From Secundilactobacillus silagincola (GTDB lineage Bacteria > Bacillota > Bacilli > Lactobacillales > Lactobacillaceae), in assembly GCF_002583405.1 (NCBI RefSeq), contig NZ_BCMJ01000004.1:124001-188000 (forward strand): DNA of 64,000 nucleotides, given 5' to 3'. The notes beneath the pieces are model-generated. The model did no database searches and was not told the DNA's origin. It was given only the letters and a program-made list of their open reading frames with translations. Within the stretch, counting starts at the first letter, position 1, and each line of letters begins with the position of its first letter. Below, one piece after another: positions 43,114-50,326 of the stretch. Made by a program: the position numbers and the translations under genes.

Positions 43114-44529
43114 TTAATCTTCGGCGTCTGCTGGTTCTTCTTCAGCATCAGACTTACGAGCCCAAACTTCTTTAACAACACCAACGCTCAAAGCACCTAA
43201 AATCAGGAAGATGCCTGACAAGAGAAGCATGGTTGGCATATGTGAACCTAACAGTGGGAATAAGGCGAAACTTGCAACTGAAGCAACGATTTGTGGTAAG
43301 CAAATACTGCTGTTGAACAAACCTAAGTAAGTCCCCATGTTTTCTGAATCTTCGATAGCGTTGGTCAAGAACGTGAATGGGAAAGCGTTCATAGCAGCCC
43401 ATGCGCAACCAATCAGAATAAATGAGAAGAACAACGTGTACTTATCATGAATAAAGAAGATTGAACCGAAACCGAGACCACCCATGACTAAGCTAATTGA
43501 GTAGAACAGTTTGTGATGGTTGTTGCCAACCCGTGAAAGAACCAGTGCCCAGATAACGGCAGCAATCGCTTGAACGGCTGACATCACACCATACCAGTTA
43601 CCAGCAGCTTGATATCCTGCTGAAGCAACGTTAGCAGTGTGCCATACGTTATCAGCAATAGCACCAGTTGAGTAAGTCCAAAGGTATTGGAAGCCCATCC
43701 AGCAGAAGAATTGAACAATGGAAACGGTCCAGAAAATCTTTGGTGCAGTCTTTAAAGCTTCAAAAATACCCTTTTTCTTGCTGTTATCAGAAATCCCATG
43801 ATACTTAGCGTAAGTCACTGGATCGTATTCCTTAACACGGAAGACAGTCAGTAAGCAGCAAAGTAACAGAATAATGGCACCGGCATAGAATGACCAGACA
43901 ACTGAGTTAGGAACAGTCCCCTTCTTAGCCACGTTAGCAATACCCAAGGCAGTCAATGCGTATGGGAAGATACTTGCCAGCAAAGCACCAGCGTTGGAAG
44001 CAAAACTTTGAATCGAGTAACCAAAGCCTTTTTGCTTTTCGTTGACCATGTCACCAATCATCATCTTGAACGGTTGCATCGCAACGTTAGATGACAAATC
44101 CATGAACAGTAACGTGATGGCACCAAACCAAAGGGCAGCCATTGAACCATAACCAAACCCAAGGCTACCAGCATTAGGCAGCAAGAACATCACGATCATG
44201 GCAACCACAGCACCGATTAACAAATACGGAATCCGACGGCCTAACTTCGGCATCCAGGTCCGGTCTGAGAAATAACCGACTAACGGTTGAACGACCATTC
44301 CGGCCAGTGGTGGCAAAATGAAGAAGAAACCTAAATTATTTGGATCTGCACCAATGGTTTGGAAAATCCGCCCCATGTTCGTGCTTTGAAGTTGAAACGC
44401 CATTTGGACACCTAGGAACCCGAAGTTGATCAGGAAAATTGTGCTAGTTGGCAATGATGGCAATAAATCTTTTTTGGGCTCAGCAGTTTTTGCTGTCCCA
44501 TCAGTAACCTCAGTTGCTGATTGTGCCAT
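43114..44529 (-). CDS. MFS maltose/disaccharide transporter (SLC45/GPH-like)
   Basis: 471 residues with 12 membrane segments. FLGVQMAFQLQSTNMGRIFQTIGA and PLAGMVVQPLVGYFSDRTW match the SLC45-like family found beside GH65 phosphorylases in lactobacilli; it would import maltose by proton symport. Acidic tail EEEPADAED. Preceded by two LacI-type operators and a perfect cre box, with a GGAGGG ribosome site. First gene of the operon with mapA. Confidence 0.9.
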   Translation of the reverse strand: MAQSATEVTDGTAKTAEPKKDLLPSLPTSTIFLINFGFLGVQMAFQLQSTNMGRIFQTIGADPNNLGFFFILPPLAGMVVQPLVGYFSDRTWMPKLGRRIPYLLIGAVVAMIVMFLLPNAGSLGFGYGSMAALWFGAITLLFMDLSSNVAMQPFKMMIGDMVNEKQKGFGYSIQSFASNAGALLASIFPYALTALGIANVAKKGTVPNSVVWSFYAGAIILLLCCLLTVFRVKEYDPVTYAKYHGISDNSKKKGIFEALKTAPKIFWTVSIVQFFCWMGFQYLWTYSTGAIADNVWHTANVASAGYQAAGNWYGVMSAVQAIAAVIWALVLSRVGNNHHKLFYSISLVMGGLGFGSIFFIHDKYTLFFSFILIGCAWAAMNAFPFTFLTNAIEDSENMGTYLGLFNSSICLPQIVASVASFALFPLLGSHMPTMLLLSGIFLILGALSVGVVKEVWARKSDAEEEPADAED

Positions 44530-44560
44530 ATGAATCCCTCCTCAAAGAAATTAAAAATGA

Positions 44561-44575
44561 TTGCAAACGCTTTCT
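44561..44575. promoter_or_regulatory. Catabolite-response element upstream of the maltose operon
   Basis: TTGCAAACGCTTTCT matches WTGNAANCGNWNNCW at every defined position, 32 bases upstream of the transporter gene. Confidence 0.85.
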
Positions 44576-44588
44576 ACAAAAAACATTA

Positions 44589-44622
44589 TGCAACCGGTTC
44601 CATAATAATGCAACCGGTTGCA
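44589..44622. promoter_or_regulatory. Paired LacI-type operators of the maltose operon
   Basis: TGCAACCGGTTCCA (44589-44602) and the perfect palindrome TGCAACCGGTTGCA (44609-44622) lie two helical turns apart centre to centre (20 bases), suited to cooperative binding by the adjacent LacI-family protein. Confidence 0.85.
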
Positions 44623-44627
44623 CTAAT

Positions 44628-44664
44628 TTTTTTTAAAAAGAGCGAAACATAAAATTCCGCTCTT
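44628..44664 (-). terminator. Terminator of the LacI-family gene
   Basis: On the minus strand AAGAGCG pairs with CGCTCTT and is followed by a long T run. Confidence 0.75.
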
Positions 44665-44761
44665 CCCTACTATGATAGGCTTCAGCCCCACTCAAAATAA
44701 TTTTAAAATTTTTTTATAATCAACGGCGTCTAAACCTACAGTATTAGTTGTTTCAGTGGAC

Positions 44762-45724
44762 TTACCTCTCTATAGTAAATGGAATGATCTCCGACCGTTT
44801 CTCCGGATCAAGCAAGACTCTGACTGCCGCAGCGCCCATACTTTGTGGATAGAGTTCAACAAAACGGACTGAACTTCCCATTAACAAATCATTCGGCCGA
44901 TTACGGTTAAAACTGATCAACGGAATGTCGCGATCAAGCTGCCGCCAAAGCAGCTGATAGATCATGACTCCAAGTGTATCATCAGTGGTTACGATCCCCT
45001 CTATCGTCTGACGCGTCATCAAAAATTGAGCAACAGCATCATCCAACTGAAGTTGTCCTTGATCAGTTACTTTGAGCACTTCAGTGGGCACCTTAGCTGT
45101 AGCCATGGCCTCTTGAAAGCCTAATCGTCGTTGACGTTCGTATCCCTGTTCAGGATCAGATTCAACAAATAACGTCCGCTTAGCATTAAACTTATGTAGC
45201 ATGTATTCGCCAGCTTTTTGACCGGCTAACCGATTATTGTTGTTAACGAAGTTTTCATCTTCGCTGTTAGGATCACCGATGACAACGTAGTCGACTTTTT
45301 GTTCCCGCAGTAGTTTAACGATAGGGTCGTTTTTCTTGGAGTACAGCAACACAAAGTACCGAATAAGGCCTTGCGTGATCAGTGCTGAAACGTTAGCCGT
45401 CAATTCTGCCACGGTGTTCGCAATAGCTACTGACAAAACGCCATTTCTCGGCCGTAACTCGCGATTGATACCCATTAAGATATCCACGTAAAACGGATTA
45501 GTTGCCAGACTCATTTCACCTGGCGGAAATACCACGCCGATTGCGTTAGATACACCGTTAGTCAAATTCTTGGCATTGTAGTTTGGCCGATACCCCATTT
45601 CGTCAGCCAATGCCTTAATCTTATCCTTGGTCTTCTGGCTGATTTTGGGATGGTTATTTAACGCACGGGATGCTGTCGAGACAGACACTCCAGCACGTTT
45701 AGCAATGTCTCGGATTGTGACCAT
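44762..45724 (-). CDS. LacI-family regulator of the maltose operon
   Basis: 320 residues: helix-turn-helix and hinge VTIRDIAKRAGVSVSTASRALNNH (2-25), sugar-binding core to about 320. ATG 45724 is used because GGAAGGA lies six bases upstream; the upstream ATG would add six non-conserved residues. It is immediately upstream of the transporter/mapA operon, whose promoter holds two matching operators, so it is probably the maltose repressor (MalR-like), relieved by maltose or a derivative. Confidence 0.9.
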   Translation of the reverse strand: MVTIRDIAKRAGVSVSTASRALNNHPKISQKTKDKIKALADEMGYRPNYNAKNLTNGVSNAIGVVFPPGEMSLATNPFYVDILMGINRELRPRNGVLSVAIANTVAELTANVSALITQGLIRYFVLLYSKKNDPIVKLLREQKVDYVVIGDPNSEDENFVNNNNRLAGQKAGEYMLHKFNAKRTLFVESDPEQGYERQRRLGFQEAMATAKVPTEVLKVTDQGQLQLDDAVAQFLMTRQTIEGIVTTDDTLGVMIYQLLWRQLDRDIPLISFNRNRPNDLLMGSSVRFVELYPQSMGAAAVRVLLDPEKRSEIIPFTIER

Positions 45725-45827
45725 GGCGATCCTTCCTTTCACTTTTCTCTATTGTATCAGAATATCAGTGTGCCGTAACGACTTCACGGTTGTTATGAAT
45801 AAGTTTGTGATTTTCATCTTGTAACTC

Positions 45828-45863
45828 AAAAAATTCTGAGGAGATTATCCTCAGAATTTTTTT
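45828..45863. terminator. Terminator of the aro operon
   Basis: AAAAAATTCTGAGGA-gatta-TCCTCAGAATTTTTTT, a perfect stem between aroB and the LacI-family gene; usable on both strands. Confidence 0.92.
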
Positions 45864-45944
45864 AAACTATTTCAAATTTTCAAATAATGTCCTTAACGTC
45901 GTAACAACGCCTTCCCAAACACTGTTATGACGTGCTATCAATAA

Positions 45945-47021
45945 CTAATCAGCTACAGATAGATGTAGAAATGAAGCAATGTCACTACTTGGAATCGACT
46001 TGATTTTAGGTTTTCCGATGGCCGTCAGATAGACTAAATTCAAGTGACCATGCCGGTTCTTTTTATCGTTTTTGACTTTGTCCAGCACAAGCGGTGAAGT
46101 CAATAACTCATCCGTCACTGGCAAACCAACAGCCGCAAAGCGATCACGTAATTTTGCCGTAATACCCTCTTCCGCTAAACCAGCGTTTTCGAATACCCGC
46201 ATAATTGCGACCGTCCCAATACTGACAGCTTCTCCGTGACGCAGACCGCCATCCGCTAACGCTTCAACAGCGTGCCCAATCGTGTGACCGAAGTTTAATA
46301 ACTGACGTGTACCGCTTTCCGTTTCGTCAGCCATAACCACCGTAGCCTTGTAATGAATCGAACGTGCGCTCAATTCGGGTGAATGGGTGATTAAGTCGGC
46401 TGGGCTATTAATGGTCTCGATGAGTTGCCAAAAGTCACCACCTTCCAGTGCAGCAGTTTTCACTATTTCACCGTACCCTTCAACCAAGTCACGCTGTTTC
46501 ATGGTGGCTAAGGTATCAGGATCAACAATGACTAAATCAGGCTCGTAAAAAGCGCCAATAATATTTTTAATGTTATCAAGATCCACAGCGGTTTTACCGC
46601 CCACTGAGCTATCAACTTGTGCCAGCAATGACGTTGGCATCTGGATGAACGAAAGTCCCCGCATGTATGATGCGGCGAGTAAGCCTGCCAAATCGCCTGT
46701 AACACCACCGCCTAATGCGATTACGCTATCATCACGATTAAAGGCATCGTTAGCCATTTGACGTGCTAGATCAGCCAGCGTGGTCAGTGATTTAGAAGCT
46801 TCACCCGCTGGAAAAACGTAACGGTGAACATCGAAGCCTGCAGCCGTCAATGAGTCAGAAACTTGCTCCTGATATAGCGGTGCTACATTGTCATCGCTGA
46901 CCAGCGCAATTTTACGTGCTGACCACTGTTTTGAAACTAATTCACCAACCTGCTTTAACAGGCCGCGTTCAATTAAAACATCATATTTTGTCTCTGGTAA
47001 CTTCACAGAAACAGTTGTCAT
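45945..47021 (-). CDS. aroB: 3-dehydroquinate synthase
   Basis: 358 residues. Converts DAHP to 3-dehydroquinate, the second shikimate step, using NAD+ and zinc. Motifs: ALGGGVTGDLAGLLAASYMRG (NAD loop), PTSLLAQVDSSVGGKTAVDLDNIKN, and the metal ligands EGYGEIVK, FGHTIGHAVE and GEAVSIG. It begins one base after the aroF stop codon, the last gene of aroE-aroF-aroB, and is followed by a strong terminator. Expression would be governed by the leader-peptide attenuator upstream of aroE. Confidence 0.96.
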   Translation of the reverse strand: MTTVSVKLPETKYDVLIERGLLKQVGELVSKQWSARKIALVSDDNVAPLYQEQVSDSLTAAGFDVHRYVFPAGEASKSLTTLADLARQMANDAFNRDDSVIALGGGVTGDLAGLLAASYMRGLSFIQMPTSLLAQVDSSVGGKTAVDLDNIKNIIGAFYEPDLVIVDPDTLATMKQRDLVEGYGEIVKTAALEGGDFWQLIETINSPADLITHSPELSARSIHYKATVVMADETESGTRQLLNFGHTIGHAVEALADGGLRHGEAVSIGTVAIMRVFENAGLAEEGITAKLRDRFAAVGLPVTDELLTSPLVLDKVKNDKKNRHGHLNLVYLTAIGKPKIKSIPSSDIASFLHLSVAD

Positions 47022-47022
47022 T

Positions 47023-48039
47023 CTAGCGCCCCGCTTCCGCTTGTTCTACCGGCATATCCGTTAATAATTCACGAATAGCAAATGCTTTGTCGGCTAATTC
47101 TTTGAATTCATTTGGCTTCAAAGCTTGTGGCCCATCTGACAATGCATGCGCTGGATCATCATGAATTTCAACAACTAAGCCTGAAGCACCAGCAGCAACA
47201 CCGGCTAAGGCTAATGGCGTAACAAATTCGGTATGACCTGAAGCGTGACTTGGGTCGATGATAACTGGGTAATGAGTTAACTTCTGAAGAACTGGCACAA
47301 CGCCAACATCTAACGTGTTCCGAGTGTATTTGTTGTCGAATGTCCGGATCCCACGTTCAGCAATCATAATGTTGTGGTTACCACCGGCAGCGATGTATTC
47401 TGAGGCGTTTAAGATGTCGTCAACGGTTGCTGACATGCCACGCTTCAACATGACTGGGATATTCGTTTTACCAACTGCTTTCAACAATGAGAAGTTTTGC
47501 ATGTTACGGGCACCAATTTGGAAAATATCCGTGTATTTAGCAACCAACTTCACGTGCTCGTCATCCATGACTTCAGTCAACACGTCCATGTTGTATTGAT
47601 CAGCTGCTCGGCGTAAGAACTTCAACCCATCTTCGCCTAAGCCTTGGAATGAGTATGGTGAGGTCCGTGGCTTGTAGGCGCCCCCACGGAGAATTGTTGC
47701 ACCATTAGCTTTGGCAACGGCTGCCATCTTCATCACGTGTTCTTCTGATTCAACGGAACATGGACCAGCCATCATAGTGAAGTTGTCTCCACCGATAATG
47801 CTGTGCTTTGTTCGGATCACCGTATCTTCTGGATGGAATTCACGGCTACCTTGGACAGCCTTGGGTACGGTATCAATCAGTTCTTCAGCAGCTGCACGTT
47901 CACTATCAGATAAATCTGCATCCGTAATGCCTTGCACGGCTACTCGGTTATTATGGACAAAAATTTCGTGGGTATTACCGAAGTGTTGTTGGAGTTCTGC
48001 AATCGTGTTTTGGTCGTCATTCTTTAATACAATAATCAT
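47023..48039 (-). CDS. aroF: 3-deoxy-7-phosphoheptulonate (DAHP) synthase, type I beta
   Basis: 338 residues; joins phosphoenolpyruvate and erythrose 4-phosphate, the first committed shikimate step. The N-terminal ferredoxin-like regulatory domain (about 1-65, IIVLKNDDQNTIAELQQHFG) marks the Thermotoga-like type I beta class, feedback-sensitive to aromatic amino acids. Barrel motifs: GPCSVESEEH, RGGAYKPRTSPYSFQG, KRGMSATVDD and DPSHASGH. The ATG at 48039 fits GTGAGG nine bases upstream and lies 11 bases after the aroE stop, so an earlier in-frame start is unlikely. Confidence 0.95.
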   Translation of the reverse strand: MIIVLKNDDQNTIAELQQHFGNTHEIFVHNNRVAVQGITDADLSDSERAAAEELIDTVPKAVQGSREFHPEDTVIRTKHSIIGGDNFTMMAGPCSVESEEHVMKMAAVAKANGATILRGGAYKPRTSPYSFQGLGEDGLKFLRRAADQYNMDVLTEVMDDEHVKLVAKYTDIFQIGARNMQNFSLLKAVGKTNIPVMLKRGMSATVDDILNASEYIAAGGNHNIMIAERGIRTFDNKYTRNTLDVGVVPVLQKLTHYPVIIDPSHASGHTEFVTPLALAGVAAGASGLVVEIHDDPAHALSDGPQALKPNEFKELADKAFAIRELLTDMPVEQAEAGR

Positions 48040-48050
48040 ATTTATCATCC

Positions 48051-48917
48051 TCACTTTTTGGTGTGTTCTAATTGTTGTTTAATTGCTTCTTTAACGTTAT
48101 CAACTGGCATTTGCTGACCCGTCCAGCGGTTAAATGACCCGGCCGCTTGCTGAACCAACATGCCAAGACCATTCATCGTGTGGCAACCCTGCTGTTTAGC
48201 CTGAACTAGGAACGGTGTTTCAAGCGGTGCATAGATTGCATCGGCAACCATCTGACCCGCGTGAAGCACTTGCATGACCGGTGGTGAAACGGGGCTGCGT
48301 GCGTCATGTGCCATGCCAAGATTAGTGGTGTTGACGATAACGTCCGCTTGCTGAAGCACCTTTGCCATTTGAACCTGATCTTCATAAGGAAAAACTCGGA
48401 TCCGCTCTGACCAACTGGTAAGCCGTTCCCGCAATGCGTTAAACGTGCTGTTTTGCCGTTTAAAGACGGTGACTTCCGCGCCTTCGTTGGCCGTTGCTAA
48501 AATAATCGCTCTTCCAGCACCGCCAGCGCCTAATACCGCTACTCGCTTACCTTTCACAGTCACTCGTTCATCCTGTAATGCATGAATGAACCCTTCACCA
48601 TCCGTACTGTCACCAATCAAACGGCCATCTTGGTTAATAACCGTGTTGACCGCCTCCAGTTGTTTAGCCACCGGAGTTAGCTCATCAAGATATTCAATAA
48701 TCTGTTGTTTATATGGCATCGAAACGTTAATACCTTGTATCGGCAGCGCTCGCATGGATTGAACCGCACTTTCGAACTGTGCTTGCTCAACGTCGAATGC
48801 GAGATAAACGCTGTTGATACCTAACGCCTGAAAACTTGTGTTGTGAATCAGCGGTGACAAACTGTGCCGCGCTGGTTTAGCAATAAAGCCATATAAACTT
48901 GTGTGTGCATCAACCAA
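48051..48917 (-). CDS. aroE: Shikimate dehydrogenase
   Basis: 288 residues starting with TTG, with AAGGAGGTGA seven bases upstream. NADPH-dependent reduction of 3-dehydroshikimate. Substrate-binding residues HSLSPLIHN and NVSMPYKQQ (catalytic Lys), the nucleotide loop GAGGAGRAI, and the C-terminal NGLGMLVQQA are all present. The N-terminal SLYGFIAKPARHS is normal. First gene of the aro operon, about 25 bases after the attenuator's terminator, so its expression depends directly on antitermination. Confidence 0.95.
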   Translation of the reverse strand: MVDAHTSLYGFIAKPARHSLSPLIHNTSFQALGINSVYLAFDVEQAQFESAVQSMRALPIQGINVSMPYKQQIIEYLDELTPVAKQLEAVNTVINQDGRLIGDSTDGEGFIHALQDERVTVKGKRVAVLGAGGAGRAIILATANEGAEVTVFKRQNSTFNALRERLTSWSERIRVFPYEDQVQMAKVLQQADVIVNTTNLGMAHDARSPVSPPVMQVLHAGQMVADAIYAPLETPFLVQAKQQGCHTMNGLGMLVQQAAGSFNRWTGQQMPVDNVKEAIKQQLEHTKK

Positions 48918-48949
48918 TTTGTCACCTCCTTAAATTTCTTATTCAAAAT

Positions 48950-48994
48950 AAAAACGTCTCGCAAAGTTTTGTTTTCACAAAACACTGCGAGACG
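48950..48994 (-). terminator. Attenuator terminator of the aro operon
   Basis: On the minus strand CGTCTCGCA (48994-48986) pairs with TGCGAGACG (48963-48955), extended by GTTTTGT/AACAAAAC inside, then TTTTTATTTT. It sits between the leader peptide and aroE, so it is a conditional terminator. Confidence 0.92.
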
Positions 48995-49155
48995 TTTTGA
49001 CGTCGAATTTTATAACAACGGAATTTTCCGTGTCACACAGTGTTTTGAAAACTTTCTGTGTGACCGGCAATGATGCTGAAAAACTATTGGCCGCACAGAT
49101 TGCAGTGATGCGTGTCTGCAACCTGTCCGGTGTAGACACTACATTGACCAATAGT
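48978..49155 (-). promoter_or_regulatory. Alternative stems of the aro attenuator
   Basis: Three competing pairings on the leader RNA: (1) ACTATTGG in the Tyr-Tyr-Trp codons (49155-49148) with CCAATAGT (49090-49083); (2) GTCACACAG (49064-49056) with CTGTGTGAC (49040-49032); (3) CAAAACACTG (49047-49038) with CAGTGTTTTG (48987-48978). Stem 3 is a perfect 10-bp antiterminator that takes the 5' arm of the terminator and breaks stem 2. GTGTCT/AGACAC just after the leader stop adds a further hairpin. Confidence 0.8.
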
Positions 49156-49204
49156 AACTAAATCGATTTAATTGTCGGTTTAATGCTTTCGTTTTCAGAA
49201 TCAT
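49139..49204 (-). CDS. aro operon leader peptide with FSYYW
   Basis: 21 codons starting ATG at 49204, GGGAG eight bases upstream, stop TAG. The product ends RFSYYWSM, with Phe, Tyr, Tyr and Trp (all three aromatic products of the pathway) within five codons. It lies between a good promoter (TTGACA-17-TATTGT, 49272-49244) and a terminator. The Tyr-Tyr-Trp codons themselves pair with a downstream segment, so ribosome stalling there would change folding. It should act in cis as an attenuation sensor. Confidence 0.8.
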   Translation of the reverse strand: MILKTKALNRQLNRFSYYWSM

Positions 49205-49243
49205 AATTGGAACTCCCTTTGCTGTTTTGATTTGTTGTATAAG

Positions 49244-49272
49244 ACAATAAACTATTAGAATAATTCTGTCAA
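49244..49272 (-). promoter_or_regulatory. Promoter of the aro operon
   Basis: Minus strand TTGACA (49272-49267), 17-base spacer, TATTGT (49249-49244). It gives a leader of about 320 bases before aroE. Confidence 0.8.
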
Positions 49273-49600
49273 GTACTAACCTAATTTTAATCTTCTTTAA
49301 TTTTCAAACACTCTTTAAAAAGTGCATATTAACGGCTTTTATGGCTGCATCATTATTTTTAAATATTTTTAGCAAATATTTTCAAAGTATCATTTAGCGA
49401 CCAAATGTCCCGAAATATAAGCTTTATTGTACTTTTAAAAAATACTAAGGCGATTAAAACAATCATTATCCGTGTGAACTATTAAGTTGATTACTAAATG
49501 ACAGAGGTTCTTACATTAGACAGAATTACTCTCGTTTATTAAAGCCGACTATTTTTCATTAATGACTATGAGAATTGAATAAGTAGATTATTCTTTCAAC
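49273..49600. other. AT-rich divergent region between aro and trp promoters
   Basis: About 330 bases, very AT-rich, with no ORF or hairpin I would call. It separates the leftward aro promoter from the rightward trp promoter. Confidence 0.5.
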
Positions 49601-49629
49601 TTGACAAATTTTAAATTATTGCGTAATGT
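49601..49629 (+). promoter_or_regulatory. Promoter of trpEG
   Basis: TTGACA (49601-49606), 17 bases, TAATGT (49624-49629); followed at once by the T-box leader. Confidence 0.85.
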
Positions 49630-49646
49630 AAGTGCCAATTAAACAC

Positions 49647-50084
49647 CGCTCATACAAACCAATGATGTGGAGATCAAGATTACCGTGCACGTAAAGAGAG
49701 CCGCCGGAGCTGAGAGTGCGACCGAACGCAGGTAGTTAAATGGACCATAGAGGGGCGCCCTGAAAGATGTGAGTGCGGAGGTTGGCGTTTAGAGACCAGC
49801 GTATAAGAAGCTAACTAAAGCAAAAATCCCGGTTTTGGATTTATGTTTTAGTTAGCTGATACATAGGTCTCTGCCAACCGCAACACGTTTAGGCTATGAT
49901 GCCTATCTTGCAAGTACGGGAGCACGTACAGACATACGTCAGTTGTCGGAAATGTGATGACGCATTTCGCTAAGGGTGATGCGAGGGAGCAGTCCCTGCA
50001 TCAAATTAAGGTGGCACCGCGGAAATAATATCCGTCCTTAACTCAAACGCTATTTGTAGCGTTCTTGTTATGGGCGGTTTTTTT
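49647..50084 (+). promoter_or_regulatory. Trp T-box leader of trpEG, interrupted by an R1 repeat
   Basis: A tRNA-sensing leader: stem I with AGCTGAGAG and terminal TGCG-accgaa-CGCA, specifier TGG (49741-49743) in TTAAATGGACC, the T-box AAGGTGGCACCGCGG (50008-50022), and a terminator CCGTCC..GGGCGG with T run to 50084. Uncharged tRNA-Trp would permit transcription. Compared with the second leader at 52464-52761, about 140 bases are inserted between GAAAGAT and GTACGGG (49769-49913), consisting of an R1 hairpin and a small hairpin TAGGC/GCCTA. Confidence 0.93.
49773..49890 (+). repeat. R1 hairpin repeat inside the trpEG T-box
   Basis: GGTTGGC..AGAGACC pairs with GGTCTCT..GCCAACC; variable arm AGCTAACTAAA pairs with TTTAGTTAGCT; core AAAATCCCGGTTTTGGATTT. 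It is absent from the otherwise near-identical second T-box. Confidence 0.92.
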
Positions 50085-50096
50085 GTTGCAAAGCGT

Positions 50097-50200
50097 GAGA
50101 GAAAACGCTTTGAGACCGGAGTGTAAGAGACTTGGAACAAAAATCCCGGTCTTGGATTTATGTTCCAAGTCCCTTACATGCAGGTCTCAGTTTTCTCGAA
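50097..50200 (+). repeat. R1 hairpin repeat in the trpEG mRNA leader
   Basis: GAGAAAAC..GAGACC pairs with GGTCTC..GTTTTCTC; GACTTGGAACA pairs with TGTTCCAAGTC; core AAAATCCCGGTCTTGGATTT. It lies after the T-box terminator, so it is transcribed only when the T-box reads through. Confidence 0.92.
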
Positions 50201-50238
50201 CGCGTTTCAGCACTCTAACCGTAAAGGAGCACCTATGT

Positions 50239-50310
50239 ATGACAAATCCCAACAACCAAAAACGATGGCAAACTCCAAATTTTAATATCCTAAACCCTAA
50301 CAAACACTAA
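50239..50310 (+). CDS. Conserved 23-residue leader ORF before trpE
   Basis: ATG at 50239, AAGGAG nine bases upstream, encoding MTNPNNQKRWQ.. with one Trp at position 10, stop 16 bases before trpE. An equivalent ORF ([10 protein letters not shown]..) of exactly 23 residues precedes trpD. The two share their first dozen codons with a whole-codon indel and then diverge without losing frame, which supports real translation. It may help couple ribosomes to trpE or sense Trp. Confidence 0.6.
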   Translation: MTNPNNQKRWQTPNFNILNPNKH

Positions 50311-50326
50311 ATTGGAGGAATTTACC

